From Nocardioides flavus (ex Wang et al. 2016) (GTDB lineage: Bacteria > Actinomycetota > Actinomycetes > Propionibacteriales > Nocardioidaceae), in the NCBI RefSeq assembly GCF_014653115.1, contig NZ_BNAD01000001.1, forward strand, positions 124,001 to 188,000: 64,000 bases of DNA. Reading direction: 5' to 3'. The notes under the pieces were generated by a model. It was given only the letters and a program-made list of their open reading frames with translations. It searched no databases and had not been told where the DNA came from. Of this stretch, positions 45,609 through 55,092 are shown piece by piece (position 1 is the first letter of the stretch; each line of letters begins with the position of its first letter). The position numbers and the translations under genes are program-made.

Positions 45609-45962
45609 TCAGCGCCCCCCGCAGCCCGGGACCGAGCCGAACGGCCCCCCGTCCAGCGAGCGGGAGGTCCGGTCGAGCTCCGCGGCGACGGCGTCGTCGG
45701 CGCGTACGGCGTCCTGGGCGGCGTCGACGAGGCCGGCGATGCCCATGGCGAGGGCGTCGACCAGCGACGACACGACCTCGTCCGCGTCGGCGAGCGCGTC
45801 GGCGTACGAGGCGGACAGGTTGACGGTGCCGGGGTTGTCGCCGAGCGCCACGCACGCCCCGGCCAGCTCGTCGAGCGCGAGGCCCCAGTCGTGGCGCATC
45901 GCCTCCAGGACGTGCTCGGACGAGGCCGCCAGCTCGACCAGCCTGGCCGGCTCGACCTGCAT
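45609..45962 (-). CDS. EspC-like small helical type VII protein
   Basis: 117 aa. ATG at 45962 gives MQVEPARLVELAASSEHVLE, then a helix-turn-helix with Gly-Asp-Asn turn and a C-terminal AAQDAVRADDAVAAELDR, the D-x-x-x-A pattern of EspC/ESX secretion-associated proteins. It is the first gene of a two-gene unit with the WXG-like protein and is divergent from the 46135 gene across 172 bp. Confidence 0.75.
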   Translation of the reverse strand: MQVEPARLVELAASSEHVLEAMRHDWGLALDELAGACVALGDNPGTVNLSASYADALADADEVVSSLVDALAMGIAGLVDAAQDAVRADDAVAAELDRTSRSLDGGPFGSVPGCGGR

Positions 45963-46134
45963 CAGGGATCGCTTCGCGTGTCCGCCCACCTGAGCCGGAT
46001 ACCCGCACGGGCGCGCCCCAAACACCCCGGTGCGCACCCTGTGGGCACAGACGACGAACGCGAGGGTTTCGGCCGGCGGGCTTCGGGGAAGTCAGCCTTC
46101 GACGCCCCGTCTCTCGGACCACCAGGAGCCCGCG

Positions 46135-47223
46135 ATGAACGCTGTGATGACTGTCGACCTGTCCGAGCTGGACGCATGGGCCGCCCAGGTCCAGCGTGCC
46201 AGCGACGACCTCAGCGGCATCGCCCGCAACGGCGGCCACGGCCTCGTCCAGACCGACTTCGGCCCCATCCTCGAGACGATGATGGGCGCCTACCACTCGC
46301 TGCTCCCCACGGTGCACCAGTCGCTCGAGGACAACGGCACCGGCCTGCGCGACCACGCGGAGGCGCTGCGCGCCACCGCCCGCGACTTCACCCTCACCGA
46401 GGACGGCATCGTCCGTCGCCACCAGGCCACGGGGGTCGACGCGCGCGACGGCTCGACGGGCTTCTGGGACGTCGCGGACACCACGATCCGGCGTGCCACC
46501 CCCACGGAGACCAACCTGCCGCAGGTCAGCCTCGGCTTCCCCTACGACACCGTGTGCGACCTCGTGCGGATGCTCACCGGCTTCGACATCCGCGCCGAGC
46601 TCGCGGAGCGGATCGGCGGCGACGTGGTCACCGCCTCCACGCAGGGCTCGTGCTTCGGTGCCCTCGGCACCTCGATGAAGGGCGTGGCGGCCAACCTGCA
46701 GGGCGGCAGCCAGACCATCACCCGCACGTGGCAGGGCTCGACCGCCGACGCCGCCATCGGCCAGATCGGCACCTGGGTCGGCTCGCTCGACAGGCAGGCC
46801 GGCCAGCTCGTCCAGATGGGCCGGAACATCGTCCAGATCTGCCGCGACGCCTGGCAGACCGCCCTGTCGGTCGTCCAGTGCGTGAAGGCGGCGGTGCAGA
46901 CCGTGTCGGCGGCGCTCGCCACGATGAGCATCCCCGGCGTCGGCTGGGCCCGGGTCGTGCAGGCGGTCTACCAAGCCTTCCAGGCGGTGATGAAGGCCTA
47001 CAAGGCCCTCATGAAGCTCATCGACATCCTCCAGCAGGTCAGGTCCTTCATCGAGACCGTGAAGAACTTCTTCGACGGTGACAAGCCTCCGGTCTCCACG
47101 CCGACCGCCCCGGTCTCGACCGGCACGCCCAGCAGCGTGACGCGCGACCCGTCGACGATCACCTCTCCGACGGTCGGCCAGCGCCCCGCTCCGGTCGCAC
47201 CGGTGGCCCCGTCCCCCGCATAG
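46135..47223 (+). CDS. Helical WXG-like protein, putative type VII substrate (locus II)
   Basis: 362 aa, no signal peptide. ATG at 46135 has AGGAG six bases upstream. N-terminal hairpin with LRDHAEALRATARDFTLTED; a second ESX-like unit contains RTWQGSTADAAIGQIG, a W-x-G turn, near residue 200. Residues about 235-320 are hydrophobic amphipathic helices (ARVVQAVYQAFQAVMKAYKAL); the C-terminus is a Pro/Thr-rich disordered tail. Similar in plan to the proteins at 2124 and 57480. Followed by a TW-motif protein. Confidence 0.78.
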   Translation: MNAVMTVDLSELDAWAAQVQRASDDLSGIARNGGHGLVQTDFGPILETMMGAYHSLLPTVHQSLEDNGTGLRDHAEALRATARDFTLTEDGIVRRHQATGVDARDGSTGFWDVADTTIRRATPTETNLPQVSLGFPYDTVCDLVRMLTGFDIRAELAERIGGDVVTASTQGSCFGALGTSMKGVAANLQGGSQTITRTWQGSTADAAIGQIGTWVGSLDRQAGQLVQMGRNIVQICRDAWQTALSVVQCVKAAVQTVSAALATMSIPGVGWARVVQAVYQAFQAVMKAYKALMKLIDILQQVRSFIETVKNFFDGDKPPVSTPTAPVSTGTPSSVTRDPSTITSPTVGQRPAPVAPVAPSPA

Positions 47224-47232
47224 CCTGCTGCC

Positions 47233-47658
47233 ATGAGCGACCCCCGCAGCCAGGCCGAGATCCTGGCCGCCATCAGCGCAGCGCGCGAGGACCTGACCGC
47301 CAGCCTCGCCGACCTCCGGGCGACCGTCGACCAGATGAACGCCCGCCCCCTCCTCACCGACGAGGAGAGGGAGGCCCTCGAGGAGCAGGCCGAGGCGGGT
47401 GAGCTCGGCGAGGACATGAAGGCGCTCGTCGGCAAGATCAAGGGCGGCGAGGACACGTGGGAGGCCGTCTTCTCCGGCGAGTCCCCGAACGGCAGCCTGC
47501 TCCAGGGACACCTGACGACGATGCTCGAGGAGCACCAGGAGGACCTCGCGCTCGCCTTCGAGGAGCTCATCGAGGCCGAGGAGGCCCAGGGCAACTTCCT
47601 CCTCGACGAGGTGCCGACCGCTGGCGACCTTGGTGGCGGTGGAACTACAGGTCTGTAG
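47233..47658 (+). CDS. Small TW-motif protein of type VII-like locus II
   Basis: 141 aa, acidic. Residues 5-65 look coiled-coil. Residues 69-82 read IKGGEDTWEAVFSG, matching the [13 protein letters not shown] of the 4105 protein and VDRGETTWDAVRNG of the 58237 protein in both sequence and relative position, with a following amphipathic helix. The ATG is six bases past TAGCCT, whose TAG is the stop of the 46135 gene. Function unknown. Confidence 0.8.
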   Translation: MSDPRSQAEILAAISAAREDLTASLADLRATVDQMNARPLLTDEEREALEEQAEAGELGEDMKALVGKIKGGEDTWEAVFSGESPNGSLLQGHLTTMLEEHQEDLALAFEELIEAEEAQGNFLLDEVPTAGDLGGGGTTGL

Positions 47659-47738
47659 TTCGACCGAACCCCTGTGACGGGTGTGACTGGTGTGGTTCCC
47701 TGATGCCCCGTCTGCTGCTCGTCCCGCTTGGAGCCACC

Positions 47739-49094
47739 GTGCGCCTCGTCCTCGCTGCCCTCTCGCTCGTCCTCGTCGTGCCGTCGTTCGCCTCGGCGCC
47801 GGCCGCCGCCGCCGACGACGCACCGGGCGCGAGCAGCGCCCGCACGCTCGCCTCCCAACGGCAGATCGCGCTGGCCACTCCCGGCGACTTCACCGGCTAC
47901 GGCTTCGACCAGTGCCTGGCCCCGACCCAGGCGGCGATGGACGCCTGGTGGAAGAAGTCCCCGTTTTCGGCCGTCGGCATCTACATCTCCGGCGACTCAC
48001 GCGCGTGCCGCTCGCAGCCCAACCTCAGCCCCACCTGGGTCGCCGCCCAGGTAGCCCGCGGCTGGCGGCTGCTGCCGATCGCCCTCGGCCCGCAGGCCTC
48101 CTGCCAGCCGCGCTTCCCGCGCTACCAGGACGACTTCAGGATCAGCCCCAAGCCCGCCGGCGACTACGCCGTGGCCGCGGCCCAGGGCGCGGCCGAGGCC
48201 GAGAAGAACGCGGCGGACGCGACGGCGTACGGCATCGGGCCGGGCAGCACGATCTGGTACGACCTGGAGGGCTTCGACCTCGGCGACACGCACTGCCGCG
48301 AGTCGGCCCTGAGGTTCACCAGCAGCTGGGTGACGCGGATCAGGGAGCTGGGCTACGTGGCCGGCTTCTACTCCAGCGCGAGCTCGGGCATCAAGATGCT
48401 CGACGACGCGCGCCGGCTGCGCCCCGGCCAGTTCGCCCTCCCCGACCGCATCTGGATCGCCCGCTGGGACGGCGTCGCCAACACCTCGACGACCTACATC
48501 CCCGAGGACGGCTGGCGCCCGGGCGGCCGGATGAAGCAGTACCGCGGCGGCCACAACGAGACGTGGGGCGGCGTCACGATCAACATCGACAGCAACTTCA
48601 TCGACCTCGGCGCGGGCTCGGTGCCGCGTCCCGAGGGCCGGTGCCCAGGCACCCGGCTCGGCTTCTGGAAGTACCCCGCGCTCTCCCCCGGCGCCGCGAA
48701 GCCGACCCGCGTCAGGGTCCTGCAGTGCCTGCTCACCGAGCAGGGCACCTACAGCGGCCCGGTCGACGGGACGTACGACGCCGCGACGATCGCGGCGGCG
48801 CGGGCCTGGCAGGCGGCGCGGAGGTTCACGCCGACCGACTCGTTCGAGAAGCGGCACTGGGTCGCGCTGCTCGCCGCCGGCGCGCGTACGACCGTCAAGC
48901 GCGGGTCCGTCGACGAGTCGGTGCACCGGCTGCAGCGGGCGCTCAACGCCGCCGGCGCCGGACGCTTCCGGGCGACGGGTGTCTTCGACGCGAAGACCGA
49001 GAAGGCGCTGCGCGCCTACCAGTCGCGACTGCGGATCGCGGCGTCCGGGGTGGCCACGCGACAGACCTGGAACAAGCTGCAGCGCGGCCTCTGA
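47739..49094 (+). CDS. Secreted DUF1906 glycoside-hydrolase-like protein with two peptidoglycan-binding domains
   Basis: 451 aa, exported: MRLVLAALSLVLVVPSFASA signal peptide from the GTG at 47739 (GGAG five bases upstream; ATG 47703 is an alternative). Residues about 45-310 form a TIM-barrel-like DUF1906 domain (GYGFDQCLAPTQAAMDAW, IWYDLEGFDL, VAGFYSSASSG), related to Rv2525c. Two PG_binding_1-type repeats follow (VLQCLLTEQGTYSGPVDGTY and VHRLQRALNAAGAG). Probably remodels or binds the cell wall. It stands directly after type VII-like locus II. Confidence 0.88.
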   Translation: MRLVLAALSLVLVVPSFASAPAAAADDAPGASSARTLASQRQIALATPGDFTGYGFDQCLAPTQAAMDAWWKKSPFSAVGIYISGDSRACRSQPNLSPTWVAAQVARGWRLLPIALGPQASCQPRFPRYQDDFRISPKPAGDYAVAAAQGAAEAEKNAADATAYGIGPGSTIWYDLEGFDLGDTHCRESALRFTSSWVTRIRELGYVAGFYSSASSGIKMLDDARRLRPGQFALPDRIWIARWDGVANTSTTYIPEDGWRPGGRMKQYRGGHNETWGGVTINIDSNFIDLGAGSVPRPEGRCPGTRLGFWKYPALSPGAAKPTRVRVLQCLLTEQGTYSGPVDGTYDAATIAAARAWQAARRFTPTDSFEKRHWVALLAAGARTTVKRGSVDESVHRLQRALNAAGAGRFRATGVFDAKTEKALRAYQSRLRIAASGVATRQTWNKLQRGL

Positions 49095-49110
49095 GTCCCT
49101 GCGCGGGCCG

Positions 49111-49566
49111 TCAGACCGGCGGGCCGACGAGCAGCGCGACGCCGGTCAGGCCGAGCACGGCCACCACGCCGACGGCCGCGCCCTGCGCGGGACGGCGCAC
49201 CAGCCAGGCGGTGAGCCCCTCGAGCAGCCCCGTCGGGGCCTCGGTGCGCAGCCGCCAGGTGTCACCGAGCAGGCCGGACCGCTCGGCCCAGCGCTCGAAC
49301 GGAACGGTCGCGAACGGCGGGATCGCCGCCCCGAGACCGAGGGCGAGGCGACTGACCGGCCACCGCTGGTCGACCCAGAGCAGACCGGTGGCGAGGCAGT
49401 AGGCGATGAAGACGACGCCGTGGACCATGCCGAAGACCTGCACGCCGAGCTCTGTCGTACGGGTGACGTACTTGAGGAACATGCCGGTCAGCAGCAGCGC
49501 CCAGGTGATCGCCTCGGCGACCGCCGCCCAGCGGTAGACCGTGCGGGGGCTCGTGCGGGGACTCAT
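49111..49566 (-). CDS. DUF3817 membrane protein
   Basis: 151 aa. Three to four hydrophobic helices, starting [20 protein letters not shown] and [20 protein letters not shown], typical of DUF3817. The ATG at 49566 overlaps the purQ stop (ATGA), so it ends the purS-purQ operon. Function unknown. Confidence 0.9.
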   Translation of the reverse strand: MSPRTSPRTVYRWAAVAEAITWALLLTGMFLKYVTRTTELGVQVFGMVHGVVFIAYCLATGLLWVDQRWPVSRLALGLGAAIPPFATVPFERWAERSGLLGDTWRLRTEAPTGLLEGLTAWLVRRPAQGAAVGVVAVLGLTGVALLVGPPV

Positions 49567-50231
49567 GCGAAGGCGTGCTCGGCGAGCGAGGTGAAGAAGC
49601 CGAGGCCGTCGGTGCCCGGACCGGTGAGGTCCTCGACCGCGTGCTCGGGGTGGGGCATCAGGCCGACGACGTTGCCGCGCTCGTTGGAGATGCCGGCGAT
49701 GTCGCGCAGCGAGCCGTTGGGGTTGCCGTCGAGGTAGCGGGCGACGACGCGGCCCTCCCCCTCGAGCAGGTCGAGGGTCGCCTCGTCGGCGACGAACCCG
49801 CCCTCGCCGTTCTTGAGCACGATCGTGACCTCGGCGCCGGCGGCGTAGGCCGACGTCCACGGGGTGTCCACCCGCTCGATCCGCAGCCGCTGGTCGCGAC
49901 AGACGAACTTGCGGTGGTCGTTGCGGATGAGCGCGCCGGGCAGCAGGTGCGACTCGCACAGGATCTGGAAGCCGTTGCAGATGCCGAGCACCGGCATCCC
50001 CTTGCCAGCGGCCTCGATCACCGAGGTCATGACCGGCGCGAACCGCGAGATGGCGCCGCAGCGGAGGTAGTCGCCGTAGGAGAACCCGCCCGGCAGCACG
50101 ACCGCGTCGACGCCGCGGAGGTCGTCGTCGCCGTGCCAGAGCGGGACCGCCTCGTTGCCGCCGATGGAGACGGCACGACGGGCGTCGACGTCGTCGAGCG
50201 AGCCGGGGAAGGTGACGACCCCGACCTTCAT
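49563..50231 (-). CDS. purQ: Phosphoribosylformylglycinamidine synthase, glutaminase subunit PurQ
   Basis: 222-aa class I glutamine amidotransferase supplying ammonia to PurL. Nucleophile Cys in [12 protein letters not shown] near residue 86, and the His-Glu of [11 protein letters not shown] near residue 194. Overlaps purS by 4 bp (ATGA) and DUF3817 by 4 bp. Confidence 0.98.
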   Translation of the reverse strand: MKVGVVTFPGSLDDVDARRAVSIGGNEAVPLWHGDDDLRGVDAVVLPGGFSYGDYLRCGAISRFAPVMTSVIEAAGKGMPVLGICNGFQILCESHLLPGALIRNDHRKFVCRDQRLRIERVDTPWTSAYAAGAEVTIVLKNGEGGFVADEATLDLLEGEGRVVARYLDGNPNGSLRDIAGISNERGNVVGLMPHPEHAVEDLTGPGTDGLGFFTSLAEHAFA

Positions 50232-50509
50232 CGGCCGGCCTCGTGCGCGACCTCGGCCACGGAGCGGTCCTCGACGTGGACCTCGAAGTCCTCGATCACG
50301 GGGTTGGACAGCAGTGTCTCCGCCACCTTCTCGATCTCGGCGAGGACCTCGTCGGTGATCTCGCCGTCGACCTGCAGCTCGAACCGCTTGCCCTGGCGGA
50401 CGTCGGTGACGAGGTCGAAGCCGAGGCGGGGCAGTGCGCCGAGCACCGCCTTGCCCTGGGGGTCGAGGATCTCGGGCTTGGGCATGACGTCGACGACGAC
50501 TCGGGCCAC
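50228..50509 (-). CDS. purS: Phosphoribosylformylglycinamidine synthase subunit PurS
   Basis: 93-aa structural subunit that joins PurL and Pur[19 protein letters not shown] and VRQGKRFEL match the family. The GTG at 50509 has AGGAG about six bases upstream. First gene of purS-purQ-DUF3817. Confidence 0.97.
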   Translation of the reverse strand: MARVVVDVMPKPEILDPQGKAVLGALPRLGFDLVTDVRQGKRFELQVDGEITDEVLAEIEKVAETLLSNPVIEDFEVHVEDRSVAEVAHEAGR

Positions 50510-50621
50510 GGGGTGCTCCTGGGGACAGGGTGGGTCGGGCGCCCCCGAGTCTAGTGAGGAGCTCGGAGCACCCCCGCGTCGGGCGTGCATGCGTGGACAG
50601 CACGCCGGGTACCGTGCCGGG

Positions 50622-51449
50622 ATGATCCGCGTCGGCATCTCGGGCTGGCGCTACGTCCCGTGGCGCGGCACCTTCTACCCCGCCGGCCTCCAGCAGCGCC
50701 GCGAGCTGGAGTACGTCGCGCAGCGGTTGACCTCGGTCGAGGTCAACGGGTCCTTCTACTCCCTGCAACGGCCGTCGAGCTGGCAGGCCTGGGCCGGGCA
50801 GGTCCCCGACGACTTCCTCTTCGCCGTGAAGGGCCCGCGGTTCGTGACGCACATGAAGAAGCTGGTCGACGTCGAGACCCCGCTGGCGAACTTCTTCGCC
50901 AGCGGCCCGCTCTCGCTCGGCGAGAAGCTCGGGCCGCTGCTGTGGCAGCTGCCGCCCAACCTCGGCTTCCACCCCGACCGGCTCGCCGCGTTCTTCGACC
51001 TCCTCCCACGACGTACGACACACGCGGCCGCCCTTGCCGAGCACCACGAGCCGGAGCGCCTGAAGGAGCCGGGGGTGACCGTCGCGTCCGTCGACCTGCC
51101 GCTGCGGCACGTTCTCGAGGTGCGGCACGCCTCGTTCCGTACGCCGGAGTTCTGCGAGCTGCTCCGCGCCCACGACATCGGGATGGTCGTCGCCGACTCC
51201 GCAGGGACGTGGCCGATGTTCGACGAGGTGACCAGCGACCTCGCGTACGTCCGGCTGCACGGCGACACCGAGCTCTACGCCAGCGGCTACGGCGACGCGG
51301 CGCTCGACCGGTGGGCGGAGAAGATCCGGGCGTGGGCCGCCGACGGCCTCGACGTCCTCGTCTACTTCGACAACGACGCCAAGGTGCACGCGCCCTTCGA
51401 CGCGATGGCCCTCCAGGAGCGGCTGGGCATCGTGCCGAGGGGCACGTGA
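50622..51449 (+). CDS. DUF72 (YecE-like) family protein
   Basis: 275-aa TIM-barrel protein. The N-terminus [20 protein letters not shown] and [10 protein letters not shown] are typical of DUF72; HEPERLKE and LEVRHASF follow. Enzymatic role unknown. TACCGT six bases before the ATG suggests a leaderless transcript. Divergent from purS. Confidence 0.93.
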   Translation: MIRVGISGWRYVPWRGTFYPAGLQQRRELEYVAQRLTSVEVNGSFYSLQRPSSWQAWAGQVPDDFLFAVKGPRFVTHMKKLVDVETPLANFFASGPLSLGEKLGPLLWQLPPNLGFHPDRLAAFFDLLPRRTTHAAALAEHHEPERLKEPGVTVASVDLPLRHVLEVRHASFRTPEFCELLRAHDIGMVVADSAGTWPMFDEVTSDLAYVRLHGDTELYASGYGDAALDRWAEKIRAWAADGLDVLVYFDNDAKVHAPFDAMALQERLGIVPRGT

Positions 51450-51462
51450 GCCCCGGCGTGCG

Positions 51463-52773
51463 TCAGCGGGTGACGCGGAACCTCCGCACCGACGGGGTCG
51501 GGTCGACGACACCCGCGAGCACGGCCCGCACCCGCACCGTGTGCTTGCCGGGCTTCAGCTTCTTCGTGGCGACCTTGTAGGGCGACGAGCAGGACTTCCA
51601 CCGGCCCTTGTCGACCTTGCACTGGAAGGTCGCGCCGGCGTTCGGCGAGGAGAAGGTGAACTTCGCCTTCGCCGGCTTGGCGACCCGCTTCTTGCCCTTG
51701 ACCGCGCTGGTCTCCGGCACGACGGGGGCCGGCGGCGGCGGGGTGACGACGGCGGGCAGCTGGACGCTCTCGCAGCCGCTGACGACGTCGGCCGCGTCGG
51801 CGACGACGGTGTCCGTGCCGTCGCCGCAGGAGATGGTGTCGACCTCGCCGTCGCGGGCGTTGACGACGTCGTTGCCGGCGCCGGCGTGCAGCGCGTCGGA
51901 CCCGGCGCCGCCGGTGAGCGTGTCGTCACCGGCCCCACCGGAGAGCGCGTCCGCAAACGCTCCGCCGACGACGACCTGCGGGCCGGAGAAGGCGCGCACG
52001 GCCTGGGTCCCTGGGAAGGTGGCGCCGTCCCAGGTGCTGGGGAGCACCCGCGGGACTGTCGCCTCGACGTGCTCCAGCCCGCTGATGGGCACGGCCTGGC
52101 TGATCGGCGTGCCGGGCACGCTCAGCGTCAGGGCCGATGCGGTCACGGCGAAGGCGAGCGAGTCGTACGGGGGTGCGAGGGTGTCGAGGTCGAAGTCGAT
52201 CTCCCAGGTGTCGTGCCCCTCCCCGCCGTCGACGCCGCCCGTCGGTGCCGTCTGGACGATGCGGTCGTCACCCGGCCCGCCGGACGCGAAATCGGTGACG
52301 TCGGTGATGACGTCGTCGCCGAACCCGCCGACCGCCGTCCGGGCGCCGTCGATGCGGTCGTCACCACCAGCGGTGTTGACGGTGTCGCCGCTGCCCCCGG
52401 TGACGCGGTCCGACAAGGGCGAACCGCTGTAGGTGTCGGCGAAGGAGTCGTCGAGATAGGCGTCGACGACCTCCAGGAGGGGGAAGTCCGCAGCCGTGAC
52501 CAGGGCCGTCGAGACGGTGTCGGCCCCGTCCCCGGGCCCCACGTAGAGCGAGTCGACGGTGGCGCAGTCCTCTCCCGCCGTGACGCCGCTCGCATAGAGG
52601 ACCCCGCCCGCACAGGACACGACGATGTCGTCGGCCGCGGCGTCGCCGGACACGGTGCCGCCGGCGAAGACGGTGACCACGGCCGACGCGGGAGCCGCGT
52701 GGCCGAGGACGAGCGCGGTGACCGCGGCAAGGGCGAGGGCTGGCTGCTTCAGCGGGAGCGTCATGGCCCGCAT
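51463..52773 (-). CDS. Secreted RTX-like calcium-binding repeat protein
   Basis: 436 aa, exported ([20 protein letters not shown], cleavage after APASA). Hemolysin-type nonapeptide-like repeats GGxGxDx(L/V) appear in several clusters, e.g. [18 protein letters not shown] and [20 protein letters not shown], which bind calcium in related proteins. The C-terminal about 90 residues form an Ig/Big-like beta domain ([19 protein letters not shown]). Starts at 52773 and 52764 are both possible. Role probably surface or extracellular. Confidence 0.85.
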   Translation of the reverse strand: MRAMTLPLKQPALALAAVTALVLGHAAPASAVVTVFAGGTVSGDAAADDIVVSCAGGVLYASGVTAGEDCATVDSLYVGPGDGADTVSTALVTAADFPLLEVVDAYLDDSFADTYSGSPLSDRVTGGSGDTVNTAGGDDRIDGARTAVGGFGDDVITDVTDFASGGPGDDRIVQTAPTGGVDGGEGHDTWEIDFDLDTLAPPYDSLAFAVTASALTLSVPGTPISQAVPISGLEHVEATVPRVLPSTWDGATFPGTQAVRAFSGPQVVVGGAFADALSGGAGDDTLTGGAGSDALHAGAGNDVVNARDGEVDTISCGDGTDTVVADAADVVSGCESVQLPAVVTPPPPAPVVPETSAVKGKKRVAKPAKAKFTFSSPNAGATFQCKVDKGRWKSCSSPYKVATKKLKPGKHTVRVRAVLAGVVDPTPSVRRFRVTR

Positions 52774-52844
52774 CGTGTCGACCGCGCGCACCACCGTCAT
52801 CGGTGGAAGCACGCATGTCCAGACCACCGGTGGCAGCCCGTACG

Positions 52845-53030
52845 TCACTCCCGCCGGCGCGCCGCCACGATCACGAGGGCGACGCCGAACCCGGCCAGCA
52901 CGGGGCCGATGGTGGCCCAGATGGTCTAACCGGTCATCGGGCTGCCCTCGAGGTAGCCGAGGCCCTGGAACGTCCAGATGCCGCCCGTGATCACCATCAG
53001 CACGCCGAGGGCGATGCCGAGCGCGCGCAT
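52845..53030 (-). pseudogene. Small two-helix membrane protein gene with in-frame amber codon
   Basis: The ATG at 53030 overlaps the acyl-CoA ligase stop (TGATG). The frame encodes 34 residues (MRALGIALGVLMVITGG ... GSPMTG) up to TAG at 52928-52926. The same frame then continues for 26 codons, TIWATIGPVLAGFGVALVIV followed by AARRRE and a TGA at 52845. That second part is a good transmembrane helix with a basic end, the topology expected for a whole two-helix protein. So a single nonsense change appears to split the gene, or the codon is read through. Confidence 0.75.
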
Positions 53031-54595
53031 CAGCCGAGCTCGCGCTTGAGGATCTTGCCGGTGGCGGTCATCGGGAGCGCGTCGACGAACTGGACGATGC
53101 GGGGGTACTTGTAGCCAGCCATCTGCTCCTTGGCCCACGCGACGAGCTCGTCCTCGGTCACGGTGGCGCCGTCCTTGCGGATCACCACCGCCTTGACCTC
53201 CTCGCCGTGGCTCTCGTCGGGAACGCCGATGACGGCGGCGAGCGAGACGTCGGGGTGGGTGAGCAGGACCTCCTCGACCTCGCGCGGGTACACGTTGTAG
53301 CCGCCGCGGATGATCATGTCCTTGGACCGGTCGACGATGTAGTACCACCCGTCGGCGTCCTTGCGGGCCAGGTCGCCGGAGCGGAACCAGCCGTCGACGA
53401 TCGCCTCGGCGGTGGCGTCGGGACGCCCGTAGTAGCCCTTCATGATGTTGGGGCCCTTGATGGCGATCTCGCCGACCACGTCCTCGCCGTCGGCGAGGTC
53501 CTCGCGCACGCCGGGCTCGGGGTTGATCAGCTTCATCTCCACCCCGGGGATCGGCTTGCCGATGGAGCCGACGCGCACGGGCTCGCCCCACACGGAGAAG
53601 CTCGCCACCGGGGAGGTCTCGGAGAGGCCGTAGCCCTCGAGGATGGTCACGCCGAAGCGGCGCTCGAACTCCTTGTGCACCTCCACCGGCAGCGCGGAGC
53701 CGCCGGCGACAGCGACCCGCACGGTCTCGGCGACCTTCTTCACGTCGACCCCCGAGTCGTCGAGCGCGCCGAGCAGCCCCCAGTACATCGTCGGGACGCC
53801 GGCGAAGAACGTGACTCCCTCGGCCTCCATGAGCTGCAGCGCGGGGCCGGCCTCGAAGCGCGGCAGCATGACCACGGTGCCGCCGAAGGCGAAGCCGGCG
53901 TTCATGATCACCGTCTGGCCGAAGGAGTGGAACAGCGGCAACACGCACAGCAGCGTGTCGGGGTTGTCGGCGTCGGCGCCGAACAGCTCCTCGCTGACCA
54001 TCGCGTTGGAGATCATGTTGCGGTGCATCAGCTCCGCGCCCTTGGGCTGCCCGGTGGTGCCCGAGGTGTAGAGGATGACCGCGGTGTCGTCGTCGCCGAC
54101 CTCGCGCGACTCGAAGCTCGGCGCCTGGCCGGCCATCGCCCGGCCCAGCGTCTCGGTGCCCGGGATGGGCGACTCGGCGGCCGGGTCGGCGGTGATCACG
54201 AAGAAGTGCTCGCACCGCTCGGCCTGCTCGAAGCCGGCGTGGCCCTCGGCGCCGATCGGGAGCTCCGGCGTGCCCTGGAAGCAGAAGTAGGCCTTCGCGT
54301 CCGAGTCGTCGAGGTGGTAGGCGACCTCGCGGCCCTTGAGCAGCACGTTGAGCGGGACGACCGTCGCGCCGGCCTTGAGGATGCCGTAGTAGACGATCGG
54401 GAAGTACGGGAGGTTGGGGCAGCTCAGCGCCACCTTGTCGCCCGGCTCGATGCCCCGCGAGACCAGCAGGTTGGCGACCTGGTTGGCCGCGGCGTCGACC
54501 TGGGCGTACGTCAGGCGGGTGGCGCCGAGCACCACAGCCGTACGGTCGGGGTGGGCCGCGGCGGAGCGCTCGAGCAGCGAGGAGAGGTTCGACAT
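53030..54595 (-). CDS. Long-chain fatty acid-CoA ligase (AMP-binding)
   Basis: 521-aa acyl-CoA synthetase of the FadD type. P-loop LYTSGTTGQPKGAELM near residue 173, GYGLSETSP, DGWFRSGDLARKDADG and the C-terminal lysine in MTATGKILKREL are all present. Forms acyl-AMP and then acyl-CoA in the cytoplasm. TAGGTT six bases before the ATG suggests a leaderless transcript. Chain-length preference not readable. Confidence 0.95.
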   Translation of the reverse strand: MSNLSSLLERSAAAHPDRTAVVLGATRLTYAQVDAAANQVANLLVSRGIEPGDKVALSCPNLPYFPIVYYGILKAGATVVPLNVLLKGREVAYHLDDSDAKAYFCFQGTPELPIGAEGHAGFEQAERCEHFFVITADPAAESPIPGTETLGRAMAGQAPSFESREVGDDDTAVILYTSGTTGQPKGAELMHRNMISNAMVSEELFGADADNPDTLLCVLPLFHSFGQTVIMNAGFAFGGTVVMLPRFEAGPALQLMEAEGVTFFAGVPTMYWGLLGALDDSGVDVKKVAETVRVAVAGGSALPVEVHKEFERRFGVTILEGYGLSETSPVASFSVWGEPVRVGSIGKPIPGVEMKLINPEPGVREDLADGEDVVGEIAIKGPNIMKGYYGRPDATAEAIVDGWFRSGDLARKDADGWYYIVDRSKDMIIRGGYNVYPREVEEVLLTHPDVSLAAVIGVPDESHGEEVKAVVIRKDGATVTEDELVAWAKEQMAGYKYPRIVQFVDALPMTATGKILKRELG

Positions 54596-54601
54596 GACGC
54601 C

Positions 54602-54607
54602 AACCTA
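54602..54607 (-). promoter_or_regulatory. Candidate -10 for the leaderless acyl-CoA ligase gene
   Basis: Minus strand TAGGTT, six bases, then ATG at 54595. Confidence 0.45.
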
Positions 54608-54627
54608 CTCACGGGTCGTGACGCCCG

Positions 54628-55092
54628 TCACCCGCCGTCTCGCCGGCCACCCGCCCCGCCCTCGCGACCGGCGAGGATCCGCCCGGCCTTGCGCAGGTCG
54701 GCCGCGATCGCCGGTGAGGCCAGGAGCCCCGCGACGAGCGCGGGCACGGCCCAGGCGCCACGTCCCTCGACCACGGCGTCGGCGCGCACGCGGCAACCGC
54801 CCGTGACATCGGTGAAGTGAAGGGTGAGCGTGGCGCTGAACCCGCGCCAGCGGCCGCGCTCGGTCCACACCCGGAACGGGACCAGCTCGGTGGTCTCCAT
54901 GTGCGGGCGGACCCCCACCGACGTGTTGTCGCACCAGGTCTGCCCGACGTGCGGCTCCTCGTCGGCGGGGACCTCGACCGAGCGCAGGGACGACTGCCAC
55001 TCGGGCCGGTTGCGCGGGTCGCACAGGTAGCGGAAGGCCGCCTCGGCCGAGACCGGCAGCTCGACGGTGACGGAGATCGCCCGGGCGCTCAG
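54628..55092 (-). CDS. SRPBCC-fold protein with apparent CTG start
   Basis: 154 aa, polyketide-cyclase-like fold: [40 protein letters not shown], then a C-terminal helix. No ATG, GTG or TTG is available in frame near the domain start. The frame can begin at CTG 55092, which overlaps the purC stop as CTGA and has GGGGAG five bases upstream. This mirrors the ATGA/GTGA couplings elsewhere in the window. Ligand unknown. Confidence 0.8.
   Translation of the reverse strand: MSARAISVTVELPVSAEAAFRYLCDPRNRPEWQSSLRSVEVPADEEPHVGQTWCDNTSVGVRPHMETTELVPFRVWTERGRWRGFSATLTLHFTDVTGGCRVRADAVVEGRGAWAVPALVAGLLASPAIAADLRKAGRILAGREGGAGGRRDGG

Noticed and set aside
44437..47823. Long minus-strand frame that seems to make an 1128-residue protein
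   Set aside because: Only its last 389 codons (from GTG 45606) look like protein; the upstream part is antisense to the 46135, 47233 and 47739 genes.
53030..54215. Alternative long minus-strand frame running into the small membrane-protein gene
   Set aside because: It is out of frame with the acyl-CoA ligase, whose motifs are intact; only the last 34 codons from ATG 53030 are convincing.
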